Source: Arthrobacter sp. DWC3 | GTDB lineage: Bacteria > Actinomycetota > Actinomycetes > Actinomycetales > Micrococcaceae | Length of the DNA: 64,000 nt | Reading direction: 5' to 3' | Assembly: GCF_002929375.1 (NCBI RefSeq) | Contig: NZ_PJIP01000002.1 | Coordinates: 81,470-145,469 of the forward strand | Part shown: piece by piece, positions 18,840 through 27,430 of the stretch | Position numbering within the stretch: position 1 is the first letter of the stretch | How the letters are laid out: the number at the start of each line of letters is the position of its first letter | The notes under the pieces: model-generated | The model's input: only the letters and a program-made list of their open reading frames with translations | The model's database searches: none | What the model was told of the DNA's origin: nothing | Translations under genes and position numbers: made by a program

Positions 18840-20465
18840 GTGAGCCACACCGCCGTCCAGCCCCGACCGGACAGTCCCCAGCCGGGCGGCTCCTGGATCG
18901 TCGCTCCCCTGCGCGCCTACACGCGCGCCGACCTGACAGCCCGCCTCCTCGGCGCCGCCGCTCCGGGCGGGCCGCTCCGCTGGGTCCTGCCGCTCGCCAT
19001 GGCGGTGCTCGGGGGGATCCTGCGCTTCGTACGGCTCGGTGAGCCCGGGTCGCTCGTGTTCGACGAGACGTACTACGTCAAGGACGCCTACTCGATGCTG
19101 CAGTCGGGGTACGAGCGCGAGTGGCCCGAGGACGCCAACGACTCCTTCAACGCGGGCAACCCCGGCGTGCTCCTCGACACCCCCGACTACGTGGTGCATC
19201 CGCCCGTCGGCAAGTGGATGATCGCCGTCGGCATGCTGCTGTTCGGTTCCGACAACGCCTTCGGTTGGCGCTTCTCGGCGGCGGCGGTCGGCACGCTCTC
19301 CGTCCTCCTGCTCGCCCTCGTGGCCCAGCGCATGTTCGGATCCGCCCTGCTCGGCGCCGCCGCGGGACTGCTGCTCGCCATCGACGGCCATCACCTCGTG
19401 GAGTCGCGGACGTCGCTGCTGGACATCTTCCTCAGCTTCTGGCTGCTCGCCGCCTTCGCGGCCCTGCTCCTCGACCGCGACGACGGCAGGCGGCGGCTCG
19501 CGAAGCGGCTCTCCGCGGCGGCGAGCGACGACGGCCTCCCTCCGACGTCGCGCCTGGCCTACGGGCCCTTCCTCGGGTTCCGCGCCTGGCGCCTCGTGGC
19601 GGGGATCTGCCTCGGCCTCGCCCTCGGCACCAAGTGGTCGGCCCTCCCGTTCATCGCCGCGTTCGGGCTGCTCACCGTCGCGTGGGACATCAGCGCGCGG
19701 CGCATCGCGGGCGTGCACCACTGGGTCCGTGCGGGCGGCCTGAAGGACGGCCCCCTCGCGTTCGCGTGCATCGTCCCCGTGGCGCTGCTGACCTACCTGG
19801 GCACCTGGACGGGCTGGTTCCTCTCCGAGGACGCGTACGACCGCACCTGGGCGGAGCGCAACCCGTCGGAGCAGTGGGGCTGGCTCCCGGACGGGCTGCG
19901 CTCGCTGGCCGAGTACCACCGGAGTGCGTTCTCCTTCCACCAGGGCCTCGGCACGGACCACCCGTACGAGGCGAGCGCCTGGACGTGGCTCGTCATGGGC
20001 CGGCCCACCTCGTTCTTCTACGAGAAGCCCTCGGGCTGCGGCGCCGACGCGTGCTCGCAGGCCGTGACGGTGCTCGGCAACCCGCTCATCTGGTGGAGCG
20101 CGGCGCTGTCCCTGCTCGTGCTGCTGTTCTTCTGGGCGGGCCGCCGCGACTGGCGGGCCGCGGCCATCCTGACCGGCGTCGCGGCCGGCTACCTGCCATG
20201 GTTCCTGTACCCGGAGCGCACCACCTTCTACTTCTACGCCGTGTCCTTCGAACCGTTCCTCGTCCTGGCCCTCGTGTACTGCCTCGGCCTCGTGCTCGGC
20301 GGACCGGACGCGGACGACGCCCGCCGCCGGCGCGGTATCGTGCTGGTGGGGGTTTTCCTGGCCGCCGCCGTCGCGCTGTCCGCCTATTTCCTGCCCATCT
20401 GGACGGCCGAGGTCATCCCGTACAACCAGTGGCGCATGCGCATGTGGCTGCGGAGCTGGATCTAG
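18840..20465 (+). CDS. pmt: polyprenol-phosphate-mannose protein O-mannosyltransferase
   Basis: Transfers mannose from polyprenyl-phosphate-mannose to Ser/Thr of secreted proteins at the outer face of the membrane (GT39 family). 541 residues with about ten membrane helices. The catalytic acidic motif is in the first outer loop, FDETYYVKDAYSM, near residues 73-85; a second conserved loop carries HPPVGKW. The C-terminal helices end in IWTAEVIPYNQWRMRMWL. GTG start at 18840. The fadD-like gene follows 32 bp downstream on the same strand. The mannose-6-phosphate isomerase at 41323 could help supply mannose donors. Confidence 0.92.
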   Translation: MSHTAVQPRPDSPQPGGSWIVAPLRAYTRADLTARLLGAAAPGGPLRWVLPLAMAVLGGILRFVRLGEPGSLVFDETYYVKDAYSMLQSGYEREWPEDANDSFNAGNPGVLLDTPDYVVHPPVGKWMIAVGMLLFGSDNAFGWRFSAAAVGTLSVLLLALVAQRMFGSALLGAAAGLLLAIDGHHLVESRTSLLDIFLSFWLLAAFAALLLDRDDGRRRLAKRLSAAASDDGLPPTSRLAYGPFLGFRAWRLVAGICLGLALGTKWSALPFIAAFGLLTVAWDISARRIAGVHHWVRAGGLKDGPLAFACIVPVALLTYLGTWTGWFLSEDAYDRTWAERNPSEQWGWLPDGLRSLAEYHRSAFSFHQGLGTDHPYEASAWTWLVMGRPTSFFYEKPSGCGADACSQAVTVLGNPLIWWSAALSLLVLLFFWAGRRDWRAAAILTGVAAGYLPWFLYPERTTFYFYAVSFEPFLVLALVYCLGLVLGGPDADDARRRRGIVLVGVFLAAAVALSAYFLPIWTAEVIPYNQWRMRMWLRSWI

Positions 20466-20497
20466 GGCCGAGGCCCCCACCGGAACGAAAGCGAGCA

Positions 20498-22354
20498 ATG
20501 GTGCGCGAAGCCATCACGGAACTCCTGGTCGACCTCCCGGCCGCCAGTAACACCACGGACCTGCTCCTGCGGACCCACGATGCCGATCCCGGGCGTGCGC
20601 TCTACGCGCAGCGGTCCGGAGGCCAGTGGCGGGACGTCTCGGCCGCGGAGTTCCTGCAGCAGGTGACCGGCGTGGCCCGCGGCCTGATGGCCCTCGGCGT
20701 GCGGCCCGGCGACGCCGTCGCGGTGATGTCGAAGACGCGCTACGAATGGACCCTCGCCGACGTCGCGATCTGGTTCGCCGGCGCGGTGACCGTGCCCGTC
20801 TACGAGACGTCCTCCGCGCACCAGGTGGCGTGGATCCTCGAGGACGCCCGGCCCGCCGTGGTCTTCGTGGAGGACGGGGGGAAGGCGGGGATCGTGCGCG
20901 ACGCCGCCGCGCGGTCGGGCCGCACGGACACGACCACCGTGGTGTACCTGACCGGCGGGCCGTCCGGCGCCCCGGCCGCCGGGGCCACGACGCTCCCCGC
21001 CCTCGTCGAGGGCGGCGCGCAGGTGACCGGGACGGCGCTCGAGGCGGCGCGGAGCTCGCGCGGCCTGGCCGATCCGGCGTCCATCGTCTACACCTCGGGC
21101 ACCACGGGCCGGCCGAAGGGCTGCGTCATCACGCACGGCAACTTCGCGCTGTTCGCCGTGAACACCCTGGAGTTCCTGCCCGAGTTCCTGAAGCAGGAGA
21201 ACGCGCGCACGCTCATGTTCCTCCCCCTCGCCCACGTGCTGGCGCGGGCCGTGCAGGTGGTCTGCTTCACGGGCGGCATCAAGCTGGCGCACTCCGGCTC
21301 TGCGGCGCAGCTGCTCGAGGACCTGACGACGTTCCGGCCCACGTTCCTCCTCGCCGTCCCCCGCATCTTCGAGAAGATCCACGCCTCGGCGGGCCAGCGT
21401 GCCGCCGATGCCGGCAAGGGACGCCTGTTCGGGGCGGCCGAGCGGACCGCCGTTGCGTGGTCCCGGGCCGTGGACGCCCGGGGGCGCGGCGGGCGCGGCC
21501 CCTCCCCCGTGCTGCGCGCGTCGCACGCCCTGTTCGACCGCCTCGTCTACCCCCGCCTGCGCGGCGTCTTCGGCGGCGAGGTCACCTACACCGTCTCCGG
21601 CGCCAGCCCGCTCAGCGAGCACCTCACGCACTTCTTCCGCGGCGCCGGCATCCTGGTGCAGGAGGGCTACGGCCTCACCGAGAGCACCGCGCCCTGCACC
21701 GTGAACACCGTGCCGCTCACGCGTGTCGGGTCCGTGGGCATCCCCATGCCCGGCATGAGCGTCCGGCTCGACGAGGACGGCGAGGTGCAGGTCAAGGGGT
21801 CCGCCATCTTCGCCGGCTACCACCGCAACCCGGAGGCGACCGCCGCGGCGTTCACCGGCGACGGGTACTTCCGCACGGGCGACCTCGGCTCCCTCGACGA
21901 GGACGGCTTCCTGACCATCACCGGACGCAAGAAGGACCTGCTCGTGACGGCCGGCGGCAAGAACGTGGCGCCGGGCCCGCTCGAGGAGAAGCTCCGCGAG
22001 AACCCGCTCGTGGGGCAGGCCGTCGTGGTCGGCGAGGGCCGGCCGTTCATCGCCGCGCTCATCAGCCTGGACCGCGAGGCGCTGGAGCCGTGGGCCGCGG
22101 CGCACGGGAAGCCGGGCCTGACCTCCGAGGACGCCGCCCGCGACCCCGAGGTCCTCGCCGAGCTGCAGACCGCCGTCGATGCCGCGAACGCGACCGTCTC
22201 CCAGGCCGAGCAGATCCGCCGCTTCACGGTGCTGGACGTCGAGTTCACCGTGGAGTCCGGGCACCTGACGCCGACGCTGAAGCTGAAGCGGGCCGCCGTC
22301 GTCGCAGACCACGGGGACGCGCTGGCGGAGCTGTACGGAGCGGCGAGGCGCTAG
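20498..22354 (+). CDS. long-chain fatty acid--CoA ligase, FadD15-like
   Basis: 618-residue AMP-forming acyl-CoA synthetase that activates fatty acids as acyl-adenylate then acyl-CoA. Motifs: P-loop VYTSGTTGRPKGCVITHGN (about 195-210), FLPLAHVLAR, QEGYGLTEST (A5), YFRTGDLGSLDEDGF (A7-A8) and the C-terminal Lys region LTPTLKLKR. The frame continues open far upstream inside pmt, but ATG 20498 gives the normal family length. Its TAG stop shares a CTAG palindrome with the stop of the convergent gene. Confidence 0.9.
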   Translation: MVREAITELLVDLPAASNTTDLLLRTHDADPGRALYAQRSGGQWRDVSAAEFLQQVTGVARGLMALGVRPGDAVAVMSKTRYEWTLADVAIWFAGAVTVPVYETSSAHQVAWILEDARPAVVFVEDGGKAGIVRDAAARSGRTDTTTVVYLTGGPSGAPAAGATTLPALVEGGAQVTGTALEAARSSRGLADPASIVYTSGTTGRPKGCVITHGNFALFAVNTLEFLPEFLKQENARTLMFLPLAHVLARAVQVVCFTGGIKLAHSGSAAQLLEDLTTFRPTFLLAVPRIFEKIHASAGQRAADAGKGRLFGAAERTAVAWSRAVDARGRGGRGPSPVLRASHALFDRLVYPRLRGVFGGEVTYTVSGASPLSEHLTHFFRGAGILVQEGYGLTESTAPCTVNTVPLTRVGSVGIPMPGMSVRLDEDGEVQVKGSAIFAGYHRNPEATAAAFTGDGYFRTGDLGSLDEDGFLTITGRKKDLLVTAGGKNVAPGPLEEKLRENPLVGQAVVVGEGRPFIAALISLDREALEPWAAAHGKPGLTSEDAARDPEVLAELQTAVDAANATVSQAEQIRRFTVLDVEFTVESGHLTPTLKLKRAAVVADHGDALAELYGAARR

Positions 22355-23964
22355 GAGGCGTCCAGCGCCTCCCGGTACCGGGCCTGGGCCGCGTCCTGGG
22401 CCAGCATCGAGCGCTCCCGGCGGGCCTTCGTGGGCCACGTGAGGATGAGCGTGAGCAGGGTGGCGCCGAGGACGAGCACCGCGATGGTGATGGCGGAGTC
22501 CGTCCAGAACTGCTCGGGGAACAGCCGGATGAGCGTGTCGTCCACCCGGAACGTCCATGTGCCGTCCGCGAAGAACAGGGCGTGGACCTGCGTGAAGAAG
22601 GTCTCCCATGCCAGCACCGCGAGCACCGTCAGGACGGCGATGCCCACGAGGGTCAGGACCGCCCCGGCGAACAGCGCCCGCCGGATGCCGCCCTTGTACC
22701 GCCGCGCGAGGTAGACGCAGGCGAGCACGGACAGGACGAAGAGCACCAGGGCGATGAAGAAGGACAGGCCCAGCACGCCCTTCACGTCCGCCATGTGTCC
22801 CACCTCCGACTCGAGGAACAGCGGTTCGCCCTCCGGCGTGACGAGCCCGCCGAGGTACCGGGAGGGTGCGAGGTTCACCACGTAGTCGAGCGCGTAGGAG
22901 CCGTACGTCATGCGGTCGTCCAGGGAGAAGCCGTACTGGTCGGCGGGGAAACCCGGCCGGTGGTACTCGAGCCACAGGAACGACGACGTCGCCACGGCCC
23001 GGACTGCGGCAGCGACCACGATGACCGGGAAGAACAGCGCGACGACGACCTGCAGGAAGCGTGCGAGGACGGGCTTGGCGGCCACGGCCTGGTCGCGGAC
23101 GGCAGCTCGGCGGGCGGCGTCCTTGTCGGGGGGCCGGACCGAGAGCGACGCCGTGTCGGTGGACGGTTCACGCGAGATCGAGGCCGGGGTCGAGCCCGAG
23201 CCGGAGGATGCATGGCTGCCGCTGCTGACCGGAGCCACGACGGGGGCTGGGTGCTCGTCGCCGGGGACGTGGTCGCGGTCCGGGTGCTCCGCGGACGTCC
23301 CGGTCTCCGCGTCCTCCACGTCCCCGCCGTCGTACATGCCGTCGCCGTCCTCGCCGTCGCTGCCCTGCGCCTGCACGCCCTGGTCGCTGTCCTCCCCGTC
23401 GTCGCCCGGATGCTGCGCATCCGCGCCGGCGGCTGTCCCCGCGGCAGTTGTACCCGCGGCGGACGAACCCGCGGCGGACGAACCCGTCGCTGCGGTAGCA
23501 CCCGTCGCCGTCATGGCACCGACGACGACGGGCATCATGCGGGTGGGGATCCCTTCGTCCCGGGCAGGGGCGCGGTCGGTATCGGAGTGGTCCTCGCCGG
23601 ACGGACCATCGCTGCGGGAAGCACCGGCCGTCTGGGCATCGGCGGCGTGGGCGCCACCGTCGAGGGACTGCTGGTCGGCGGGCTGCTGGTCGAGGGACTG
23701 CTGGTCGACGGGCTGCTGGTCGTGGGGCTGCAGGTGAAACGAGGGGTGGGACGGCGCAGGGTCCTCGTCGGCGACGCCCGACAGGTCCGGCATCACGGCG
23801 GCCTTCCGCCGCGGCAGGTCATGGCGCTGCGCGATGCCCGTTGCAGGCTGGTCGTCCCGTACTGCGGCGTCGGTCCCCGCCCCGGCCGCCGGACCGTGCT
23901 CCGGGTCCTGCTCCGGGCCCCGTGCTCCGGGAACGGTCGAACGGGTGCTGTCCATCTCTGCCAC
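22351..23964 (-). CDS. DUF1461 (TIGR01906-type) integral membrane protein with long disordered N-terminus
   Basis: 537 residues. The last 260 form a recognisable DUF1461 membrane protein: four helices, with a conserved outer loop containing RMTYGSYALDYV and another with ADVKGVLGL. The first 270 residues are Pro/Asp/Gln/Ala-rich and probably disordered, including five QQ(S/P)xD pentapeptides and an AAG(S/T)-type stretch. GTG 23964 follows GAGGAG at five bases. In the family, the membrane domain alone is the norm. Function of DUF1461 is unknown; lipoprotein or wall metabolism is sometimes proposed from gene context. Confidence 0.82.
   Translation of the reverse strand: MAEMDSTRSTVPGARGPEQDPEHGPAAGAGTDAAVRDDQPATGIAQRHDLPRRKAAVMPDLSGVADEDPAPSHPSFHLQPHDQQPVDQQSLDQQPADQQSLDGGAHAADAQTAGASRSDGPSGEDHSDTDRAPARDEGIPTRMMPVVVGAMTATGATAATGSSAAGSSAAGTTAAGTAAGADAQHPGDDGEDSDQGVQAQGSDGEDGDGMYDGGDVEDAETGTSAEHPDRDHVPGDEHPAPVVAPVSSGSHASSGSGSTPASISREPSTDTASLSVRPPDKDAARRAAVRDQAVAAKPVLARFLQVVVALFFPVIVVAAAVRAVATSSFLWLEYHRPGFPADQYGFSLDDRMTYGSYALDYVVNLAPSRYLGGLVTPEGEPLFLESEVGHMADVKGVLGLSFFIALVLFVLSVLACVYLARRYKGGIRRALFAGAVLTLVGIAVLTVLAVLAWETFFTQVHALFFADGTWTFRVDDTLIRLFPEQFWTDSAITIAVLVLGATLLTLILTWPTKARRERSMLAQDAAQARYREALDAS
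23659..23733. repeat. five tandem 15-bp repeats inside the DUF1461 gene
   Basis: Units such as GTCGAGGGACTGCTG, alternating with GTCGGCGGGCTGCTG. They code on the minus strand for QQ(S/P)(L/A/V)D pentapeptides. Units 1 and 3 are identical, a sign of recent duplication or slippage. Confidence 0.85.
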
Positions 23965-24086
23965 TGCGTCTCCTCGATCTGTGCCCGCCGGCGCTGTGAC
24001 CGACGTCCATCGACACTACCGGGCATTCATGGGCCCCGCCGGAAGACTCCCCGCGCAGCGGTCCGGAGCCGGCGCGCCTCCGGCAG

Positions 24087-25079
24087 TCAGGCGGTGATGA
24101 CGGCCTCGCCGCGGTCGACGGCGCCGAGGTCCCCGCGGTGCCCGGCCGCGACGGCCCGGCGTCCGAGGACGAGGGTGTACGTCCAGTAGGCCGCGAGCAC
24201 GGCGAGGCCGATGCTCAGGCGGAGCCACGGCGGCAGCCCGCTCGGCGTCACGAAACCCTCCACCAGCCCGGATACGAACAGCACCAGCACCAGTCCGAGT
24301 GCCACCGTGATGAGCGACCGCCCCTCCTCGGCGAGGGCCGCGGACCGCAGCCTGCGGCCCGGAGCCACCCAGGCCCAGAAGATGCGCAGCCCGGCGGCCG
24401 TGGCGATGAAGATCGCGGTGAGCTCCATGAAGCCGTGCGGGAGGATGTAGAGGAAGAAGACGTCGAGCCGGTCGTACGCCGCCATGGTGCCCGCCGCCAT
24501 GCCGACGCCCTGCGCGTTCTGGTACAGGATGAAGAGGGGCCAGATGCCGGTGACCCCGAAGGCGACGGCCTGCACGGCGATCCAGGCGTTGTTGGTCCAT
24601 ACCAGCCCCGCGAAGGATGCCGCGGGGTTCTCGGAGTAGTAGTCGGTGAAATCCTCCTCCACGTACTGGCGCAGCGACTCGTCCGTGCCGAGGGCCCCGA
24701 TGACACCCGGCGTCGCGGCCACCCAGACCCCGTAGAGCGTGGCGACCACGAGGAAGGCCGCACCGACCACGACGGTCAGCCACCGGATGCGGTAGAAGGC
24801 GGCGGGCAGCGACACCACGAAGAACTGCGCCACGTCCTCCATGAAGTGGGAGCGCGCACCCGTGAAGCGGGTCCGCGCACGGGACAGGCGCGTGGACAGC
24901 GAGCCGGAGAGGGCGCTCTCAGGGTCGACGGAGCGGATGATGGACAGGTGCGTGGACACGCGCTGGTACAGCACCAGCAGTTCGTCCGCCTCCGCGCCGC
25001 GGAGCCTGCGCCGACCGACGAGCTCGTCCAGGCGTTGCCAGTCGCTGCGGTGCACGGCGATGAAAGCGTCCACGTCCAT
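24087..25079 (-). CDS. stage II sporulation protein M family membrane protein
   Basis: 330 residues. The N-terminal 95 are soluble and helical (WQRLDELVGRRRL, VSTHLSIIRSVDPES). Then come about five membrane helices with the conserved SpoIIM loops YSENPAASFAGLVWTNNAWIA and FFLYILPHGFMELTAIF. In Bacillus SpoIIM belongs to a peptidoglycan-remodelling complex; in non-sporing actinobacteria its role is unknown. ATG 25079; a TATAGG hexamer lies eight bases upstream. Divergent from the RDD gene, a frequent partner of SpoIIM-like proteins. Confidence 0.88.
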   Translation of the reverse strand: MDVDAFIAVHRSDWQRLDELVGRRRLRGAEADELLVLYQRVSTHLSIIRSVDPESALSGSLSTRLSRARTRFTGARSHFMEDVAQFFVVSLPAAFYRIRWLTVVVGAAFLVVATLYGVWVAATPGVIGALGTDESLRQYVEEDFTDYYSENPAASFAGLVWTNNAWIAVQAVAFGVTGIWPLFILYQNAQGVGMAAGTMAAYDRLDVFFLYILPHGFMELTAIFIATAAGLRIFWAWVAPGRRLRSAALAEEGRSLITVALGLVLVLFVSGLVEGFVTPSGLPPWLRLSIGLAVLAAYWTYTLVLGRRAVAAGHRGDLGAVDRGEAVITA

Positions 25080-25183
25080 GCGCCCACCCTATAGTTCCGC
25101 CACCCGGCGGTCCGCCGCCCACGCCCGTGGCCGTGCCGGCGATAGGCTGACCCCATCGCATCCAGCCGATCCAGGGGGAACAC

Positions 25184-25984
25184 ATGAGTTCGGTCGTCAC
25201 CGGCGAGGCCGTCGTCCTTGAACTCAAACCGGCGGGTTTCGCCGCCCGGGGGCTGAGCATCCTGATCGACATCATCGCGCAGGTCGTCGTCGCAGTGCTG
25301 CTGGTGCTGCTCGTCGGGAGGGTCTTCGGCGGGGTCCTCGACGAGGCACTCACCACGGCGCTCCTGCTCGTCATCGTGGTCCTCCTCCTCGTCGTGGTGC
25401 CGGTGACCGTGGAGACCCTGACGCGCGGCAAGTCGCTCGGACGCCTCGTCATGGGGCTCAGGATCGTGCGCGACGACGGCGGCGCCATCCGCTTCCGCCA
25501 CGCCTTCATCCGCGGGATGCTCGCGGTGTTCGAGATCTACATGCTCGGCGGGTCGCTGGCGTTCCTCGTGTCCCTGTTCAACGAACGCTCCAAGCGCCTC
25601 GGCGACCTGCTCGCCGGCACGTACGCGATGCGGGAGCGCGTGGTGGCCAGGCCGCGCGCGCTCGCCGTCATGCCGCCGACCCTGGAGCCATGGGCCGCGA
25701 CGGCGGACTTCGGCCGCCTCCCGGACGCCCTCGCCCGGCGCATGTCGCAGTTCCTCGCGCAGGCGCCGAGGCTCACGCCGCAGGCACGGCACGCACTGTC
25801 GCTGGACCTGGCCGCCGAGGCGAGCCATCACGTCTCACCGCCGCCGCCCGGGGGCACGCACCCCGAGGAGTTCCTTCACGCCGTGATCGCCGCGCGCCGG
25901 GACCGTGACTACGCGGCGATGATGCGGCAGCGCGAGCGCACCGAGGCCACGGCGAAGAGGCTCCACACGCTGCCCTTCGGCTAG
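25184..25984 (+). CDS. RDD family membrane protein
   Basis: 266 residues. An N-terminal RDD domain has three membrane segments; the family name residues appear in AARGLSILIDII, followed by RGKSLGRLVMGLRIV and ERSKRLGDLLAGTY. A soluble C-terminal tail of about 110 residues follows with no motif I know. RDD proteins are proposed transporters or ion antiporters. ATG 25184 has an AGGGGGA ribosome-binding site. Its stop shares a CTAG palindrome with the stop of the convergent L,D-transpeptidase gene. Confidence 0.87.
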   Translation: MSSVVTGEAVVLELKPAGFAARGLSILIDIIAQVVVAVLLVLLVGRVFGGVLDEALTTALLLVIVVLLLVVVPVTVETLTRGKSLGRLVMGLRIVRDDGGAIRFRHAFIRGMLAVFEIYMLGGSLAFLVSLFNERSKRLGDLLAGTYAMRERVVARPRALAVMPPTLEPWAATADFGRLPDALARRMSQFLAQAPRLTPQARHALSLDLAAEASHHVSPPPPGGTHPEEFLHAVIAARRDRDYAAMMRQRERTEATAKRLHTLPFG

Positions 25985-27306
25985 GGTGCGGAGGTCTCCG
26001 GGGAGGATCCGCCGAAGCCGTCCGCAGGCTGGCCCACCCACTCGTCCCAGGGCACGTTCCAGTCGCCGAACCCGTCCCACACGTACATGGGGCCGTAGTC
26101 CGTGTTGAGGATCTGCACCACGTCGCCGGGGGCGAAGGTGTTGTAGAAGTACTCGGCCCCCTCGGGCGACATGCCGATGCAGCCGTGCGAGACGTTGAAG
26201 CTCCCGAGGGCCACCTGCGCCGCGGGCAGGGCCTCGTGGACGAACGCGCCGCCCTTGCTCAGGCGGCTCGCATGGTTCACGACCGTGGGCGGGTAGTAGG
26301 CGGGGTCGCCGGGGTTCAGGCCGATCGACTCCGCGCGGAACTGCGTCGACTTGTAGTGCTCCATGACCACCATGTAGCCCTCGGTGGAGGGCCAGTCCTC
26401 GGTGCCGAGGGTGATGGGGAACGTGCGGTCGAGCTTCCCGTCGAGGTACACGTTCATGGTCTTGGTGGCGTTGTCGACCACGGCCAGGCGCGTGTTGTGC
26501 GTCTTCACGGTCATCGTCCTGTCGGCGTTGCCGATCATGCCGTTGCCGAGGTCGACGCCGAAGAGGTTCAGGTTCACCGTGATGGTGCTGTTCGGGGCCC
26601 AGAACGTCTCGGGACGGTAGCGCACCCTGGTGTCCGTCAGCCAGTAGAAGTCCCCCGGCTGGCCGCTGGTGCTCGTGATGGTGATGGCCTTCTCCACGGC
26701 ATCCCGGTTGGTCACGGGTTCGCTGAAGGTGAGCTCCAGCGGCTGCCCCGTGCCCACGGTGCTGCCGTCCAGCGGGTACAGCGCGGCGTCGGCCTCGTTG
26801 GCGGGTTCGACGGTCTTGAACGTGGAGGTCTTCCGCTGCGGCTGGCCGGTGGAGTCGAGCACGGTGTAGGTGAAGGCGTACTCGGTGTCGAACGCCAGGC
26901 GGTCCGTCGCGGTCCAGCGCGTACCGTCCTCGGAGAGCGTTCCCGCCACGGGGGTGCCGCCCGCGCGCGGCGTCAGCTCGACGGCGTCGAGCGTGGCGCC
27001 CTCGACCGTGACGGCGGCGGCGGTGGCCGGGTTGACGGCGAGGGCCTTGTCGGTGGGCGTGAGGCCCACCGTGTACTCGCCGGCCGGGGCCGCAGGTGCC
27101 ACCGGCGCCGGAGCGGCCTGCGGATCCTTCGTGGCGCCGGGAGAGGACGACGGCGCGGACGAGGACGACGGCGCGTCGTCCCAGGGCGACGCCGTGGCGA
27201 TTCCCACGCCGCCGCCGACCACGATGACCGCCGCCGCTCCGACGGCGGCGATCTTCCAGCCCTTGCGGCGCGCCGCGTCCCTGGTCGATTCCTGTTTCAT
27301 GCGCAT
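25981..27306 (-). CDS. L,D-transpeptidase with Ig-like domains
   Basis: Forms 3-3 cross-links in peptidoglycan outside the membrane. 441 residues: N-terminal anchor (about 19-38), a Ser/Pro/Ala linker, two Ig-like domains (about 75-290), then a YkuD domain. The catalytic motif is FNVSHGCIGMSPEGAEYF with nucleophile Cys near 384 and an upstream VHEAL His. This matches the mycobacterial LdtMt2 layout, where the position after HGC(hydrophobic) is not Arg. The first ATG (27306) follows GAGGGG at about eight bases and is preferred over ATG 27300. A TAGCAT hexamer at 27340-27345 may be its -10 element. Confidence 0.92.
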   Translation of the reverse strand: MRMKQESTRDAARRKGWKIAAVGAAAVIVVGGGVGIATASPWDDAPSSSSAPSSSPGATKDPQAAPAPVAPAAPAGEYTVGLTPTDKALAVNPATAAAVTVEGATLDAVELTPRAGGTPVAGTLSEDGTRWTATDRLAFDTEYAFTYTVLDSTGQPQRKTSTFKTVEPANEADAALYPLDGSTVGTGQPLELTFSEPVTNRDAVEKAITITSTSGQPGDFYWLTDTRVRYRPETFWAPNSTITVNLNLFGVDLGNGMIGNADRTMTVKTHNTRLAVVDNATKTMNVYLDGKLDRTFPITLGTEDWPSTEGYMVVMEHYKSTQFRAESIGLNPGDPAYYPPTVVNHASRLSKGGAFVHEALPAAQVALGSFNVSHGCIGMSPEGAEYFYNTFAPGDVVQILNTDYGPMYVWDGFGDWNVPWDEWVGQPADGFGGSSPETSAP

Positions 27307-27430
27307 GGATCTGCCCCTCGAGATAGCCTTCTCCGTGCGATGCTACGCGACGCGGTGCGCACTGCCGCGCAGGCGACGGACGGTTTCGGCTACGATTCGG
27401 CCGCGGCCGGCGCGAACCGGGCGGGCTCCC

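Noticed and set aside
18696-20498. A 600-residue minus-strand frame opposite pmt
   Set aside because: Low-complexity translation with no motif, while the plus strand codes a complete mannosyltransferase. Typical antisense openness at high GC.
20462-22975. An 837-residue minus-strand frame and a 1187-residue plus-strand frame over the acyl-CoA ligase gene
   Set aside because: Both lack motifs and are shadows of the ligase, whose adenylation motifs are intact in its own frame.
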